This document shows positions 32,296 to 41,172 of a stretch of DNA of 46,608 nt, piece after piece. This DNA comes from a virus: positions 1 to 46,608 of IMG/VR virus record IMGVR_UViG_3300027965_000072; one strand, written 5' to 3'. Each line of letters begins with the position of its first letter. The first letter of the stretch is position 1. Under the pieces are notes generated by a model. It saw only the letters and a list, made by a program, of their open reading frames with translations. It was not told where the DNA came from and did no database searches. A program made the translations under genes and the position numbers.

Positions 32296-32624
32296 TCCGG
32301 AATCGCCTCGACCTTCCGGTGCACCGCCAGTTTCGTGAGCTGATACGGCCGCTGCACCACCCGCGCCACCTCATACACCGACCCGTCCGCCCACACCACC
32401 CGGTCCCCCTTCTGCGGATTCACCACCACCACGGGATCCACCTCGAGATCCGCAAAGTATCCCGGCGTCCCCGATTGCAGCAACGTCGGCGCGCACAGAA
32501 TCGCCACCGTCGCGATCGCCCCATCCGTATCGGCGCCCTTCGCGCCGATGTAAGTAATCGGCTCCCCGAACTCCGCCAGCGCGGCGCTCTGCAGATCGGA
32601 ACTGGCGAGAGAGAAATCGGACAT
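32292..32624 (-). CDS. Head-tail connector/joining protein
   Basis: 110 aa. The strand-rich sequence with PGYFADLEVDPVVVVNPQKG, DRVVWADGSVYEVARVVQRP resembles small head-tail joining proteins (gpFII/HK97 gp10-type), with an OB-like GDRVVWxDGxxYxV motif. It follows the capsid gene after a 75-bp gap that contains a palindromic site. It would plug the head-tail interface. Confidence 0.7.
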   Translation of the reverse strand: MSDFSLASSDLQSAALAEFGEPITYIGAKGADTDGAIATVAILCAPTLLQSGTPGYFADLEVDPVVVVNPQKGDRVVWADGSVYEVARVVQRPYQLTKLAVHRKVEAIPE

Positions 32625-32649
32625 GGAGAACCCCTACGGCGCGGACCGC

Positions 32650-32661
32650 GCACACGTGTGC
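32650..32661. promoter_or_regulatory. Dispersed palindrome, site 6 (GCACACGTGTGC)
   Basis: Perfect copy in the 75-bp gap between the major capsid stop and the head-tail connector start. Confidence 0.75.
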
Positions 32662-32699
32662 ACGGCCCGCGCCCGGCCTGCGGGAAAAGGCGGCGTCGC

Positions 32700-33764
32700 C
32701 TAGCTGATCGTCACTTTCTGGATCAGGTTCGGCTTCAGGCACACCGGCAAGGGATTCGACTGGCACTCCACTTCGATGCCCTTGTCGTAATCCATCAGCT
32801 TTTGCTTGGCGTAGAACGGCACGCCTTCCGTGTTCACCGTCTCGATGTAGTCCGCCGGAGCGAAGTACGTCTTGAAGGCGTTGGTCCCCAGCGGAAACAC
32901 GTACGCCGATCCCGCGTCGATCATCGGCTGCGAGGCGCCGGTCGAGTCGCTCACCGACCCGGAGTAGTTGATAAAGGCCACGTCGCCGAAGATAAACGGC
33001 CGCCCGATCGCGTTGAACAGCCCCTGCGCGTCCGGCGACACGGCTCCGCCCGAGAGATCCTGCGCCAGCGTCTGCCCCGTGTTGAGGAAGTACTGGAAGG
33101 CCTTCTCCACGTTCGGATGCGTCGTGAACGCATCGTAGAAGTCGTCCGCGCAGAGCGCCACGAAACTGGTCATCAGCTCGCCGCGCAGCGCCGCCTGGAT
33201 GGACCGCTTCGTCGCCGAAACCTTCGCCCGCACCGCCGTCGTGGTGACGTTGAGCGCGTACGCCGTCGAGTTCTGGGCGATCCCGAAAGCGCCGTAGAGG
33301 TCCAGGATCGTGTTGCCCTTTCCGTCCTTGACCAGACCGCTCTTCAGCACCCCCAGCCGCATCCACTCCAGTGTCTGGTCGAGCTTGGCGCGCATCTCCC
33401 GCATCTTCTTGGCCAGAAGCTGCTGCACGGTCAGTGTCATGTCCGTGCCGGGAGCGCGGCGCCCCATGACGTCCGCCGCCAGCACCTGGTCGTTCACCGG
33501 GAAATGCGGGACGCTAAACGTCACGAGCTTTCCGACGCTCGTTTTGTTCGCGACGCCCGGGCTGCCCCAGTTGCTCTGCGGCAGCAGTTGGTTCGTGACC
33601 GGGTCGTAGTCGACGCCCACCAGCGGCTGCGACACGCCCTCATCCCGGAACAGGCCGAGCGCCCCCAGGCGCCCGTATTGCGGCGTGATGTCGTTCACCG
33701 CCGCCGTAAGCGAGAGGACGTCGAAGGCGTCCCCGGTGACGATATTTGCGAGATTCACACTCAT
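32700..33764 (-). CDS. Major capsid protein, lambda gpE family
   Basis: 354 aa, the usual length of the gpE family. Recognisable features are the N-terminal ALGLFRDEGVSQPLVGVDYD, the DQTLEWMRLGVLKSGLVKDG helix-loop, DDFYDAFTTHPNVEKAFQYF, and the C-terminal strand GIEVECQSNPLPVCLKPNLI. It forms the HK97-fold icosahedral shell. The gene is in the right place after the decoration protein. The stop is TAG, which shows that TAG is an ordinary stop in this phage. Confidence 0.92.
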   Translation of the reverse strand: MSVNLANIVTGDAFDVLSLTAAVNDITPQYGRLGALGLFRDEGVSQPLVGVDYDPVTNQLLPQSNWGSPGVANKTSVGKLVTFSVPHFPVNDQVLAADVMGRRAPGTDMTLTVQQLLAKKMREMRAKLDQTLEWMRLGVLKSGLVKDGKGNTILDLYGAFGIAQNSTAYALNVTTTAVRAKVSATKRSIQAALRGELMTSFVALCADDFYDAFTTHPNVEKAFQYFLNTGQTLAQDLSGGAVSPDAQGLFNAIGRPFIFGDVAFINYSGSVSDSTGASQPMIDAGSAYVFPLGTNAFKTYFAPADYIETVNTEGVPFYAKQKLMDYDKGIEVECQSNPLPVCLKPNLIQKVTIS

Positions 33765-33792
33765 GGTTCTCTTCGTCTCCTTTTCTGGCGCC

Positions 33793-34617
33793 TTACACGC
33801 CGTAATCGTTGCGGACCTGGATGCCCAGCGCCAGAAGCTGCGCGATCGCCGCCGTCTGCTGCGGTCCCGAGATTCCCACCGGCCACACCAGGCCGTTGGC
33901 CTTCAGCACCGCGGGCCCCTGTCCCGCCACCAGCGCCGTCGCCGTGACATCGGCCGACGTCGCATCCGCGTTGTATAGCAGCACCGCCGCGGCGTTCTGC
34001 GATCCGTCGAGCGCCGCCAGGTTGAGCTGGACGTACTTTCCGGAGCCGGCGGCTACCGTGACCGTGAACCCGTCGCCCGCCACGAAATGCGTCGTCGCAT
34101 TGTCCGCCAGTGCAAATTTGATCCGGTCGTTCCAGGTGATCGTGGCGCCCGAGCCGAACTCCATCTCTCCCAGCGATACGCCCTTCGGGTCGAGCACTTC
34201 GACTCGCCCCGTCGCCAGAATCTTGACCTGGTAGATGCCGGCGATTGCCCCCGATTGAAGCGGCGCCGTCGCATCCATCGTCAGCGTACCCGTCCCGGTA
34301 TTCGAGCCGCCGCCGCCCTGCCCGGCCGCCGCTACCGTGGCCGTGCCGAGACTAATCTGCCCGAGCACCTCGCCGCGGACGTGCTTCGCTCCGCTCGCGA
34401 TCGTGATCGCCGCGCGCGTCAGGTTGATGTCCTTGCCCTCTTCCCAGAGCACTACATCGCTCAGGCGCGGCAGTTCGTTGATCGTGGTGCCCACGACTCC
34501 CAGGCCCAGCGCCAGCGCCATCACCTTCGGCATCAGCCCCGGAATGAGCGCTACCAGAATCGCCAGCGTCAGCACGATCGCCGCGCCGGTCAAAATGCAG
34601 GTTCGAAATTTCAGCAT
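33793..34617 (-). CDS. Head decoration protein, lambda gpD-like, with N-terminal hydrophobic stretch
   Basis: 274 aa. The C-terminal 220 residues match the decoration family: LSDVVLWEEGKDINLTRAAI, ...GEVLGQISLG, DGSQNAAAVLLYNADATSAD and a final LLALGIQVRNDYGV. The trimer binds the capsid threefold. The N-terminal 50 residues (TCILTGAAIVLTLAILVALI, MPKVMALALGLGVVGT) are strongly hydrophobic, which is unusual for a soluble decoration protein. A start at an internal Met would shorten it but no good start follows. ATG at 34617 is preceded by AGGAGG, though at a loose spacing of 11-12 nt. Confidence 0.8.
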   Translation of the reverse strand: MLKFRTCILTGAAIVLTLAILVALIPGLMPKVMALALGLGVVGTTINELPRLSDVVLWEEGKDINLTRAAITIASGAKHVRGEVLGQISLGTATVAAAGQGGGGSNTGTGTLTMDATAPLQSGAIAGIYQVKILATGRVEVLDPKGVSLGEMEFGSGATITWNDRIKFALADNATTHFVAGDGFTVTVAAGSGKYVQLNLAALDGSQNAAAVLLYNADATSADVTATALVAGQGPAVLKANGLVWPVGISGPQQTAAIAQLLALGIQVRNDYGV

Positions 34618-34619
34618 GT

Positions 34620-34955
34620 TTACTTGCCCTCCTTCGTTCGGATGCCGAGGCCTTTCATGACCGCGGCCCACGGCTTCGCTTTGCCTTGCTGTCCGGCGCC
34701 CGGTTCCGGCGGGTGCACCGAAGGATCCACCTCGGTACCCCTTTCCGCCCCGGCCCGTGCGTTCAGCAGGGCCGTGCCCACCTGCTGGGCGCTCTGGTTA
34801 CCTTTCAGAAACTCCTCGGCCTTTGCCGCCGGCACACCCGCCACCGCGCAGAGACTCACGATCTCCAGCGCTTGCGCGTAGCCGGCCTTTCGGGCTTCGC
34901 TGAGCTTCGCTTCGAATTCGGCGGCCGTGATTGCCGCCGCGTTGTTGTCCGCCAT
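34620..34955 (-). CDS. Nested scaffold protein from internal start (Nu3-like)
   Basis: 111 aa, in frame with the C-terminus of the protease. AGGAGG (34962..34967) stands exactly 6 nt before the ATG at 34955, a near-perfect internal ribosome binding site. The product is helical (AAEFEAKLSEARKAGYAQAL) with a Gly/Pro-rich end. Lambda makes Nu3 scaffold the same way from within gene C. Confidence 0.75.
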   Translation of the reverse strand: MADNNAAAITAAEFEAKLSEARKAGYAQALEIVSLCAVAGVPAAKAEEFLKGNQSAQQVGTALLNARAGAERGTEVDPSVHPPEPGAGQQGKAKPWAAVMKGLGIRTKEGK

Positions 34956-36233
34956 TGCGGTCCTCCTCGCGGCAGCAGCCGCAGAGCCTTCGAGCTTCGG
35001 AACGTCCTTGCCGGCGTCCCGCAGATGCGCCGCCAGGTGTGCATGCACGCCCTCGCGGTCTGCGTCCGGAATATCGGCGCCGCCGCGCGCCCCGTTCAGC
35101 GCCGCGATCCCCGCCGAGCACGCCTCCAGGTTCGCCGCCCCGACCTTCCCGTCCGCGCCCACCTCGTGGTGGATGAACTTATAGGACGCCTTCGCATCCT
35201 TGTTTCCGTCCGCCGATACCCAGGCGTGCGATTCGCGCAGCGGCTTTTCCTCGCTCGGCAGCCGCGCCTCGTTTGCCGGACCGTCCCACGAACCGTCCGA
35301 CGTTGCCGTGTGATGCACCGCAATTGCTGGCATTCTTCCTCCTAATGCGGCCGCGGCCGCGATCAAAGTCCGTTTCCCGCTGTACACCGCCTGCCGGAGC
35401 AGCTCCAGCGCATCATCCATGGTCCCGACGCCATCGGCCAGCCCAGCCTTCACCGCATCGTCGCCCATGAAGACCGCCGCCTGCGTCCCGCGCACGCGCG
35501 CCGCCGTAATCCCGCGGTTGCGCGCCACTGCGCCTACAAACATGCCGTAGCACTTATCCACGGACTCTTGAATGGCAGCCTTCGCCTCATCCGTCAACGG
35601 CTCATGCGGATTGCCGTCGTTCTTCCGGTCTCCGGCATAGATGGCCGTGTACTTCAAACCGATCTTGGCGTCATAGCCGGATTCATCGCAGTGCAGCGCG
35701 ATGACCCCGATGCCCCCCACCTCGCCGTCCTGCGGCACCACAATCTGGTCCGCCGCGCTCGCCTGCAGGTAAGCCGCCGAACATGCATACGAGCCGAAGG
35801 CGCACATCGGCTTCTGGCCGCGCAGGCCGTACAGCAGATCCGCGCAGTCGTACATCCCCTTGACCTCGCCGCCAGGTGAATCGAAGTCGAGCAGAATCCC
35901 CCGCACCAGCGGGTCCGCGATCGCCTGCTGAACGCCCGCCGCCAGCGTCGGATACGCAACCAATCCACTGAAGGCATCCAGCCCGCTCGCCTTGCTCACC
36001 AGCGTTCCGCAAACCGGCACGATCGCCAGCCCGTCCTCCGTCACCGTGTACGGATCGTCCGGCTCGTCGGGCCCGTCGTCCTCGTCGTCATCCCACGGCC
36101 CCGCGAGTAGCTTTCCCTCCACCAACTTCGGCGCGATCGCCGCCACGATCACATCCGCCTTCCCGCGCTCGATCGCCAGCGGCGTCCCGAATACCCGAGC
36201 CGCCAGCCGCGGCAGCGCGAAATCCGCCTTCAT
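34620..36233 (-). CDS. S49-family capsid maturation protease with scaffold domain
   Basis: 537 aa. Residues about 65-290 are an S49/SppA-like peptidase: ILLDFDSPGGEVKGM (the oxyanion region), S152 in YACSAAYLQAS as the nucleophile, EVGGIGVIALHCD. Residues about 310-415 form a separate domain (SWDGPANEARLPSEE, AWVSADG, YKFIHHEVG, GVHAHLAAHL), which I have seen fused to prohead proteases. The last 111 residues are the likely scaffold. Lambda gpC/Nu3 has the same arrangement. The ATG overlaps the portal stop. Confidence 0.88.
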   Translation of the reverse strand: MKADFALPRLAARVFGTPLAIERGKADVIVAAIAPKLVEGKLLAGPWDDDEDDGPDEPDDPYTVTEDGLAIVPVCGTLVSKASGLDAFSGLVAYPTLAAGVQQAIADPLVRGILLDFDSPGGEVKGMYDCADLLYGLRGQKPMCAFGSYACSAAYLQASAADQIVVPQDGEVGGIGVIALHCDESGYDAKIGLKYTAIYAGDRKNDGNPHEPLTDEAKAAIQESVDKCYGMFVGAVARNRGITAARVRGTQAAVFMGDDAVKAGLADGVGTMDDALELLRQAVYSGKRTLIAAAAALGGRMPAIAVHHTATSDGSWDGPANEARLPSEEKPLRESHAWVSADGNKDAKASYKFIHHEVGADGKVGAANLEACSAGIAALNGARGGADIPDADREGVHAHLAAHLRDAGKDVPKLEGSAAAAARRTAMADNNAAAITAAEFEAKLSEARKAGYAQALEIVSLCAVAGVPAAKAEEFLKGNQSAQQVGTALLNARAGAERGTEVDPSVHPPEPGAGQQGKAKPWAAVMKGLGIRTKEGK

Positions 36234-37804
36234 CGCCCTTCCTCCGTCCCCGGCGCCGGCTCCGTCCCCGCCAGATCCCCGTTGTCTCCGGGAGGCACCA
36301 CTTCCGTCACACGCGAAGCCCCGTACACCGGCACGATGCTCATCTTGGCCTCGCGAATGTGGTCGCGCTGGATCTCCGCGTCCACTTCCTCCACCCTCCT
36401 GCCGCGCTTCGCCACTTCCGCCTCGCGGCTCGTCAGCGCCGATTCGATCTCCATCCGCACCGACTGCACATCTTTGACCGGGTCCACCCACTCCCACGGC
36501 TGCCCCGTCCAATCGACATTGAGGTATTCTTCTGGCCGCTTCCGGTAGTCCCGCACGTCGATCACGCCCGCCAGAGCCGCTGCATCCAGCCAGGCCTTCC
36601 ACAGCGGCCGGCAGAACTGCTGCACCACCACCTGCTGCTGAAACTGCTGCCACATCCGCCGCAGCGCGATCAGCCGCACGCGCGCCGACGAGTAGTTCAC
36701 TTGGTTCATGTCGCCGGTGAGCATGTCGTAACTCACCCGCATCGCCGTCGCGATCTGCTGCTGCTGCACCCGCACGAACGATTCGTACGTCCCGGGCACG
36801 CCTGGATGCGCGTAGAACCCGAACTTCTCGCCCTTGTTCGTGTCCAGCATCGTGACCTGGCCGGCCTCCGACTGGACGAACCCCGTACCCTCCGGCGCCG
36901 GATCGTTCCCAACCTGGCCCCGTGCCTGGTCCTGCAGCGGGTCCATGTCCGGATCGTTCGTCTCCCGCCAGCCGAACAGGTAGGCGCCCAGCTTTTCTTT
37001 CAGCCGCTCTGCACTGTCGAAGTCGTCGAGATCCGCCAGAGCCTCCAGGATCGGCGCCAGCGGCGTGATGCCGCGCACTTGCGCCCCCTGCCAGAACTCC
37101 ACCAGGTGCAGCACCGCGCCCGCCGGCACCCGCACCACCTCGTACACGTTCGGCCACACGCTCGCGTCGCCCGGATGGTGCCGGTAAAACGCATAGGCCA
37201 CCCGCTGGTGCACCTGGTCGAACTCGATGCCGCCGCGCATGATGTTCCCCGGCAGCATCCCATCGCAGCTCATGCGCCACCACGCGAGCTGCTCCGGCTC
37301 GATCAGCTCGAGCTGCAGCGGAACGCGCAGCCCGGTCGGCGAGAGGTCCGACGCTCTCCGGCTCCGCAGCCGCGCAAAGGCTTCGCCCGCCACAGCAACT
37401 CCGCGGCACACCAGCGCCTCGATTCCCCAGAAGTCCTGCAGGCTGTCTGGCTTCCCATCCAATCCGATGCGCCGCTCCGCGCTCGCCTGCGGCGCCCACA
37501 GCGCAAACTCCCGCTCGATCCGCTCCCGGATCGCAGGGTCCGAATGCTTGGAGTGCGGCCGAATCCCCGTCCCAATCGCCTCCGACACAAACGCGTTGAT
37601 TCCGACATGCGCCAGCCGGTTGTTCAGGTCCGCGCCGCGGGCCCGCGCCAGCAGCATCGGCCCATCCGCCAGCGCCAGATTCGTCGCGCCGCGCGTCGAG
37701 GCGGGCATGGTAATCGTCCGCCGCCCCAGCCGCGCTCCGTAATACCCGCCCTCACCCACCGGCCGCCCCAGGAAGGCGTTGGCCAGCGTCCGGAAATAGC
37801 CCAT
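36230..37804 (-). CDS. Portal protein, lambda gpB family
   Basis: 524 aa. Family features are YYGARLGRRTITMPASTRGA at the start, FVSEAIGTGIRPHSKH, FARLRSRR, QLELIEPEQLAWW, GGIEFDQVHQRVAYAFYRHH, PAGAVLHLVEFWQGAQVRGI, and MRVSYDMLTGDMNQVNYSSA. The dodecamer is the DNA entry channel and terminase dock. It follows the gpW-like gene directly and overlaps the protease by ATGA, as in lambda-type heads. Confidence 0.92.
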   Translation of the reverse strand: MGYFRTLANAFLGRPVGEGGYYGARLGRRTITMPASTRGATNLALADGPMLLARARGADLNNRLAHVGINAFVSEAIGTGIRPHSKHSDPAIRERIEREFALWAPQASAERRIGLDGKPDSLQDFWGIEALVCRGVAVAGEAFARLRSRRASDLSPTGLRVPLQLELIEPEQLAWWRMSCDGMLPGNIMRGGIEFDQVHQRVAYAFYRHHPGDASVWPNVYEVVRVPAGAVLHLVEFWQGAQVRGITPLAPILEALADLDDFDSAERLKEKLGAYLFGWRETNDPDMDPLQDQARGQVGNDPAPEGTGFVQSEAGQVTMLDTNKGEKFGFYAHPGVPGTYESFVRVQQQQIATAMRVSYDMLTGDMNQVNYSSARVRLIALRRMWQQFQQQVVVQQFCRPLWKAWLDAAALAGVIDVRDYRKRPEEYLNVDWTGQPWEWVDPVKDVQSVRMEIESALTSREAEVAKRGRRVEEVDAEIQRDHIREAKMSIVPVYGASRVTEVVPPGDNGDLAGTEPAPGTEEGR

Positions 37805-38032
37805 CTACCGCTGACCTCCAAAAAGCAGGAACGTCCGCGGCTTCGGCCGCCGCGGCGGCGCATCCGATGCTTGCTCGTACAGCGACTTGAAATAGCCGAT
37901 CGCCGCCATGATGTCTTTCGTGTTCCGGTACACCAGGTGCTTCCCCTCGTGGATCACTTCCGCGTAGGCCTTCCCCAAACCCGCTTCGAGTGTGGCCACG
38001 ATCCCGTCGAGCTGTGCCGTCGTATACGCCAT
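37805..38032 (-). CDS. gpW-like head-tail joining protein
   Basis: 75 aa from ATG at 38032. The sequence YTTAQLDGIVATLEAGLGKA, VIHEGKHLVYRNTKDIMAAI, GYFKSLYEQ follows the gpW/gp6-like layout: a helix, beta-hairpin with VYR, and a second helix. It lies between terminase and portal, the expected position. The basic C-terminal tail is longer than usual. It would help join the head to the tail. Confidence 0.8.
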   Translation of the reverse strand: MAYTTAQLDGIVATLEAGLGKAYAEVIHEGKHLVYRNTKDIMAAIGYFKSLYEQASDAPPRRPKPRTFLLFGGQR

Positions 38033-38033
38033 G

Positions 38034-40556
38034 TCACACCAGCCGGATCTGCATCCGCGGCCGCGCCGGCGGCATCGCCGCTGCGACGCGGAACCCCGTC
38101 CTGTGCCCCGCGTCCCCCGGTCCCTGCTCCGGCGCACGCGTGTGCGCGCTCGCCGGCGTCGGAACCGGCGCCACCGGAGCGCTCAACGCAAACGCCCGCT
38201 GCTGCGGCCCGAGCGCCACTTCCAGCGCCGCCCAGTTGTGCTCCCGGAACCGCGGCACGCCCAGCAGCCAGGCCGCCGCCATGTTGTACACCCGGCAGTC
38301 CAGCGCCTCGTTCCGGGACCGATTCTTCCGCCACACCTGCCGCGTGCGTCCGCTCCGCAGCTCCTCCGTCACCAGATCCTCCGCGCAGAGCTGGCGGAAG
38401 TACTCGTCGCCGTACGGCTCGCTCTGCGGGAAATGGCAGTAACCCTCCGGCCACTCCCACCCGCGCCGGATCTCATCCGAGCTCGGCGGCCGCTTCTTCA
38501 GATCGCCGTACAGCCGCTCCTTGAAAAAGCCCACTGCCACGTGCCGGATCTGCACGCCGCTCGGAAGCGTCCGGCCGGCGAAGGTCACATCCTGCGCCAC
38601 CGGACGGCTCACCGGCATGCTCCACCGCGGCTCGCCCTTGATCGCCACCACTTGGCTCTTCCGCTGCTGCCGCACCCACTCGTACACCGTCTGCGTCTGG
38701 TCGCCCGAGTCCACAAAGCACAGCGTGACATCCAGCTCGCCGCCGCCCTCGCATGGCGTCACCTCCGCGATCCACGCCGCCAGCCGTTCCCACGGCGACG
38801 GCGCATCCGCCGGCCCGCTCAGCCGCGACGTGTCGCCCTCGAACACCTGGTAATCCACCGACCAGGTCTGTCCGCGACGGCCCCATGCCACCTTCTCCGC
38901 CTCGATCCGGTCTGGCTGGACGTCCGCCGCCGCCGTCAGCAGCAGCCCACCCCGCGGCACCATCCCGACCGGGTAGTCCTCGCGCCGCGCCAGCAACAGC
39001 TCCCACTCCGGCGCGTCGCCCTTCTCCATCCAGTTCTCGGCCAGCGTGGTGTTGACGAACGTTTTGTAGTCCTGCGGCTTGTCTTTCTTCTGCAGGAAAT
39101 CGAGCACGATCTCCCACAGCTTCCGCTGCAGGCTGTACAGCTCCGAAATCCAGAATCCCGCGATGCCGTTGAACGGCTTCTTCGCGATCCACCGGCCGCC
39201 CCGCACAGCAATGTGCCGCTCGTGATCGTCCCACGGCTGGTTGCAGCGCTCGCAGTAGTAACGCGCTGAAAAGGCCTGCTCCTCCCGCGTCGGAAGCCCA
39301 TCGTCCCATCGGACATTGCTGAAGAACTTCCCCATCAGGCTCTGCTCCGCGCCGCAGTGCGGGCAGGGCACGAACCACTCCCGCTGATCGGAAACCTCGT
39401 ACGCGGTATCGATCTCCGAGCCCGCGATCGTCGGCGAACAGGTATCGATCTCCTTCGCCCGATGCCGGAAGCTGACCAGCCGCTTCCGCCCGAGCTGGAT
39501 CGGGTTGCCCTCGTCGCCGGCCGTCACCGGGTACTTGTCGACCTCGTCGCAGAACAGGTACCGGATCGGCTTTCCCGCCACGTTCATCGGCGACCCGGCC
39601 GAAGTCACGATCAGCCGGCCGCCGCGGAAGGCCTTCGGCGCCTTGCCGTGCTTCGTCAGCCGGATTTTGCCGTGCAGCCGCTCCGTATCCCGCACCATCG
39701 GCGTTAAGTGCTCGTCGACGAAGTCCTTCGCGTCGCTCTGCCGCGGCGTAAGCACCATGATCGGCCCCGGATCGGCGTCGATCGCCCGCGCGATCGCATG
39801 CTTGATCACCGTCGTCTTAAGAATCTGCGTCGACGACTTGATCACCACCCGCCGGATCGCCGGATCGGACGTCGCATTCAGAGGCTCGATCTGGAATGGC
39901 CAGGCGTGGAACCGTCCCGGCTCCGCGGCAGTCTCCGGGCTCAGCACGGCGTACCGGTTTGCCCACTCCGCCGTCGAGATTTGCCGCGGCGGAGCCCACA
40001 GTCCCGCCAGATAAACCGCCAGCGCCAGCCCGGCCGCCGTAGCTACCGCCGCGACCTTGTACTGGCTGATCTCCTCGAGCGCCTCGCGGATGGCATGCTC
40101 CACCACGTTCTGGCAGGCGACCGGGTCCGTCAGCTTCGCCAGCTCGTCCCCGATCTTGTGTGGCGCCAGCAGCGCGCGGCCGACCGCGTTCGTGATCAGC
40201 TCGCCCACAACTTCCTTCACTTCCGCGACCTCGATCACCTCGCTCTTGTCCCGCTCGAGCGCCAGCCGTTGCCGCTCCAGCTTGACTTCCGTCAGCTCGC
40301 GCTCGGCATCGGACTTCGATCGCTCCTCACCAGCCGGCGGCTCGAGCGGCAGCATCGCCGGTGCGGCCTGGCGCTGCATCGTCTCGGACGTGTTAGCCGC
40401 CCACTCTGCATCGGCCACTGCGGCGTCAATGGAGCCATCCGGAAGCGCATGAATCCGCCCCGAGGCAAGCGCCTTCTGGACCGCGGCCAGACTCCCGCCG
40501 CTCAGCCCCCTGGCCTTCCTCGATTCGGCGTATTTGCGCTGGCTGATTCCCTGCAT
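38034..40556 (-). CDS. Terminase small-large subunit fusion (lambda gpA-type TerL)
   Basis: 840 aa from ATG at 40556 (GTG at 40562 also in frame). Residues about 1-170 look like a small terminase: ISQRKYAESRKARGLSGGSL, a charged helix, then VVGELITNAVGRALLAPHKI. Residues about 185-840 are a lambda gpA-type large subunit: AEWANRYAVLSPETAAEPGR, Walker-like QILKTT with K247, FCDEVDKYP as Walker B, a zinc finger (CPHCG ... CERC), AADVQPDRIEAEK in the nuclease. gpA is about 640 aa, so the extra length is the TerS part. No stop separates the two. A palindromic site lies in the C-terminal codons (38134..38145). Confidence 0.88.
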   Translation of the reverse strand: MQGISQRKYAESRKARGLSGGSLAAVQKALASGRIHALPDGSIDAAVADAEWAANTSETMQRQAAPAMLPLEPPAGEERSKSDAERELTEVKLERQRLALERDKSEVIEVAEVKEVVGELITNAVGRALLAPHKIGDELAKLTDPVACQNVVEHAIREALEEISQYKVAAVATAAGLALAVYLAGLWAPPRQISTAEWANRYAVLSPETAAEPGRFHAWPFQIEPLNATSDPAIRRVVIKSSTQILKTTVIKHAIARAIDADPGPIMVLTPRQSDAKDFVDEHLTPMVRDTERLHGKIRLTKHGKAPKAFRGGRLIVTSAGSPMNVAGKPIRYLFCDEVDKYPVTAGDEGNPIQLGRKRLVSFRHRAKEIDTCSPTIAGSEIDTAYEVSDQREWFVPCPHCGAEQSLMGKFFSNVRWDDGLPTREEQAFSARYYCERCNQPWDDHERHIAVRGGRWIAKKPFNGIAGFWISELYSLQRKLWEIVLDFLQKKDKPQDYKTFVNTTLAENWMEKGDAPEWELLLARREDYPVGMVPRGGLLLTAAADVQPDRIEAEKVAWGRRGQTWSVDYQVFEGDTSRLSGPADAPSPWERLAAWIAEVTPCEGGGELDVTLCFVDSGDQTQTVYEWVRQQRKSQVVAIKGEPRWSMPVSRPVAQDVTFAGRTLPSGVQIRHVAVGFFKERLYGDLKKRPPSSDEIRRGWEWPEGYCHFPQSEPYGDEYFRQLCAEDLVTEELRSGRTRQVWRKNRSRNEALDCRVYNMAAAWLLGVPRFREHNWAALEVALGPQQRAFALSAPVAPVPTPASAHTRAPEQGPGDAGHRTGFRVAAAMPPARPRMQIRLV
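38134..38145. promoter_or_regulatory. Dispersed palindrome, site 7 (GCACGCGTGTGC)
   Basis: One-mismatch version, inside the last 40 codons of the terminase gene, about 100 bp upstream of the gpW start. Confidence 0.65.
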
Positions 40557-40687
40557 GACCACCTAGCTACCGACTACCTGACAACCCCTTGACCACCCCG
40601 ATTTTTCAGTAACTTGAACTCGCCCGCCGCCATCAATTTACCCGCGCGCCGGGAGGGCCCAGGAAGGACCCGCCGGACCCCGGAGGG

Positions 40688-40999
40688 TCAGCCGCGGATT
40701 GCTGTCCAGATCGTCCCCGCATTCCGCGCCACGAGCCCCAGCAGGAACGCCAGCACCGCCATGATCGCCGGCCGCACCCAAGCCGCCCACTCCTGCGTCG
40801 CCCGTCGCTCGCCGCGGCTGCTGCCCTGGATCGTCGCCACCGACGTCTCGATGCTATTCACGTGATCCCACAACCGCGCGACGTTCCCGTTCTGCCGCTT
40901 CACCTGGTCCGTCAGGTCCGTCGTCCGCTGAATCAGCGTCGACAGCTTCTCCGTTACCTCGAGCCGCCATTCGTGATCGTGCAGTGAAATCTCCGCCAT
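40688..40999 (-). CDS. Coiled-coil membrane protein upstream of terminase
   Basis: 103 aa. Residues 10-60 form a coiled coil (EKLSTLIQRTTDLTDQVKRQ through LWDHVNSIETSVATIQG). Residues about 77-99 (AIMAVLAFLLGLVARNAGTI) make one membrane segment near the C-terminus. The layout recalls XhlA-type phage membrane proteins that act with holins, but here the gene is far from the lysis cassette. 125 nt without a gene follow (40563..40687). Confidence 0.7.
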   Translation of the reverse strand: MAEISLHDHEWRLEVTEKLSTLIQRTTDLTDQVKRQNGNVARLWDHVNSIETSVATIQGSSRGERRATQEWAAWVRPAIMAVLAFLLGLVARNAGTIWTAIRG

Positions 41000-41012
41000 T
41001 CAGTCCGCGCCC

Positions 41013-41171
41013 TCACTCCACAGGTTCCGGAACATCGCCAGCCAGGCCGTGCACCGCCGCGACTTCGTACAGCGGCGCGGTAGCAGCGACCGGAGCGATC
41101 GTCACCTCCGCCTCGGGCCCCTCGGCATCGAAGGCCCCGCGCTCCTCCGCCAGAAATCGCCCGGCGCGCAC
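41013..41171 (-). CDS. Small acidic protein
   Basis: 52 aa from the GTG at 41171, which lies one base after the upstream stop. The frame extends to 41252, with an extra N-terminal RTCCRCGAERD, but that part overlaps the upstream gene by 80 nt and is less likely. The sequence is acidic and Ala/Val-rich (AEGPEAEVTIAPVAATAPLY). Not recognised. Confidence 0.5.
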   Translation of the reverse strand: MRAGRFLAEERGAFDAEGPEAEVTIAPVAATAPLYEVAAVHGLAGDVPEPVE

Positions 41172-41172
41172 G

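Noticed and set aside
35030-35050. GTGCATGCAC palindrome resembling the dispersed site
   Set aside because: The core is GCATGC, not CACGTG, and it lies in protease coding sequence.
40563-40687. Gap before the terminase as a cos or pac site
   Set aside because: It is in the right place for a packaging site, but I see no clear dyad or repeat, so there is no sequence support.
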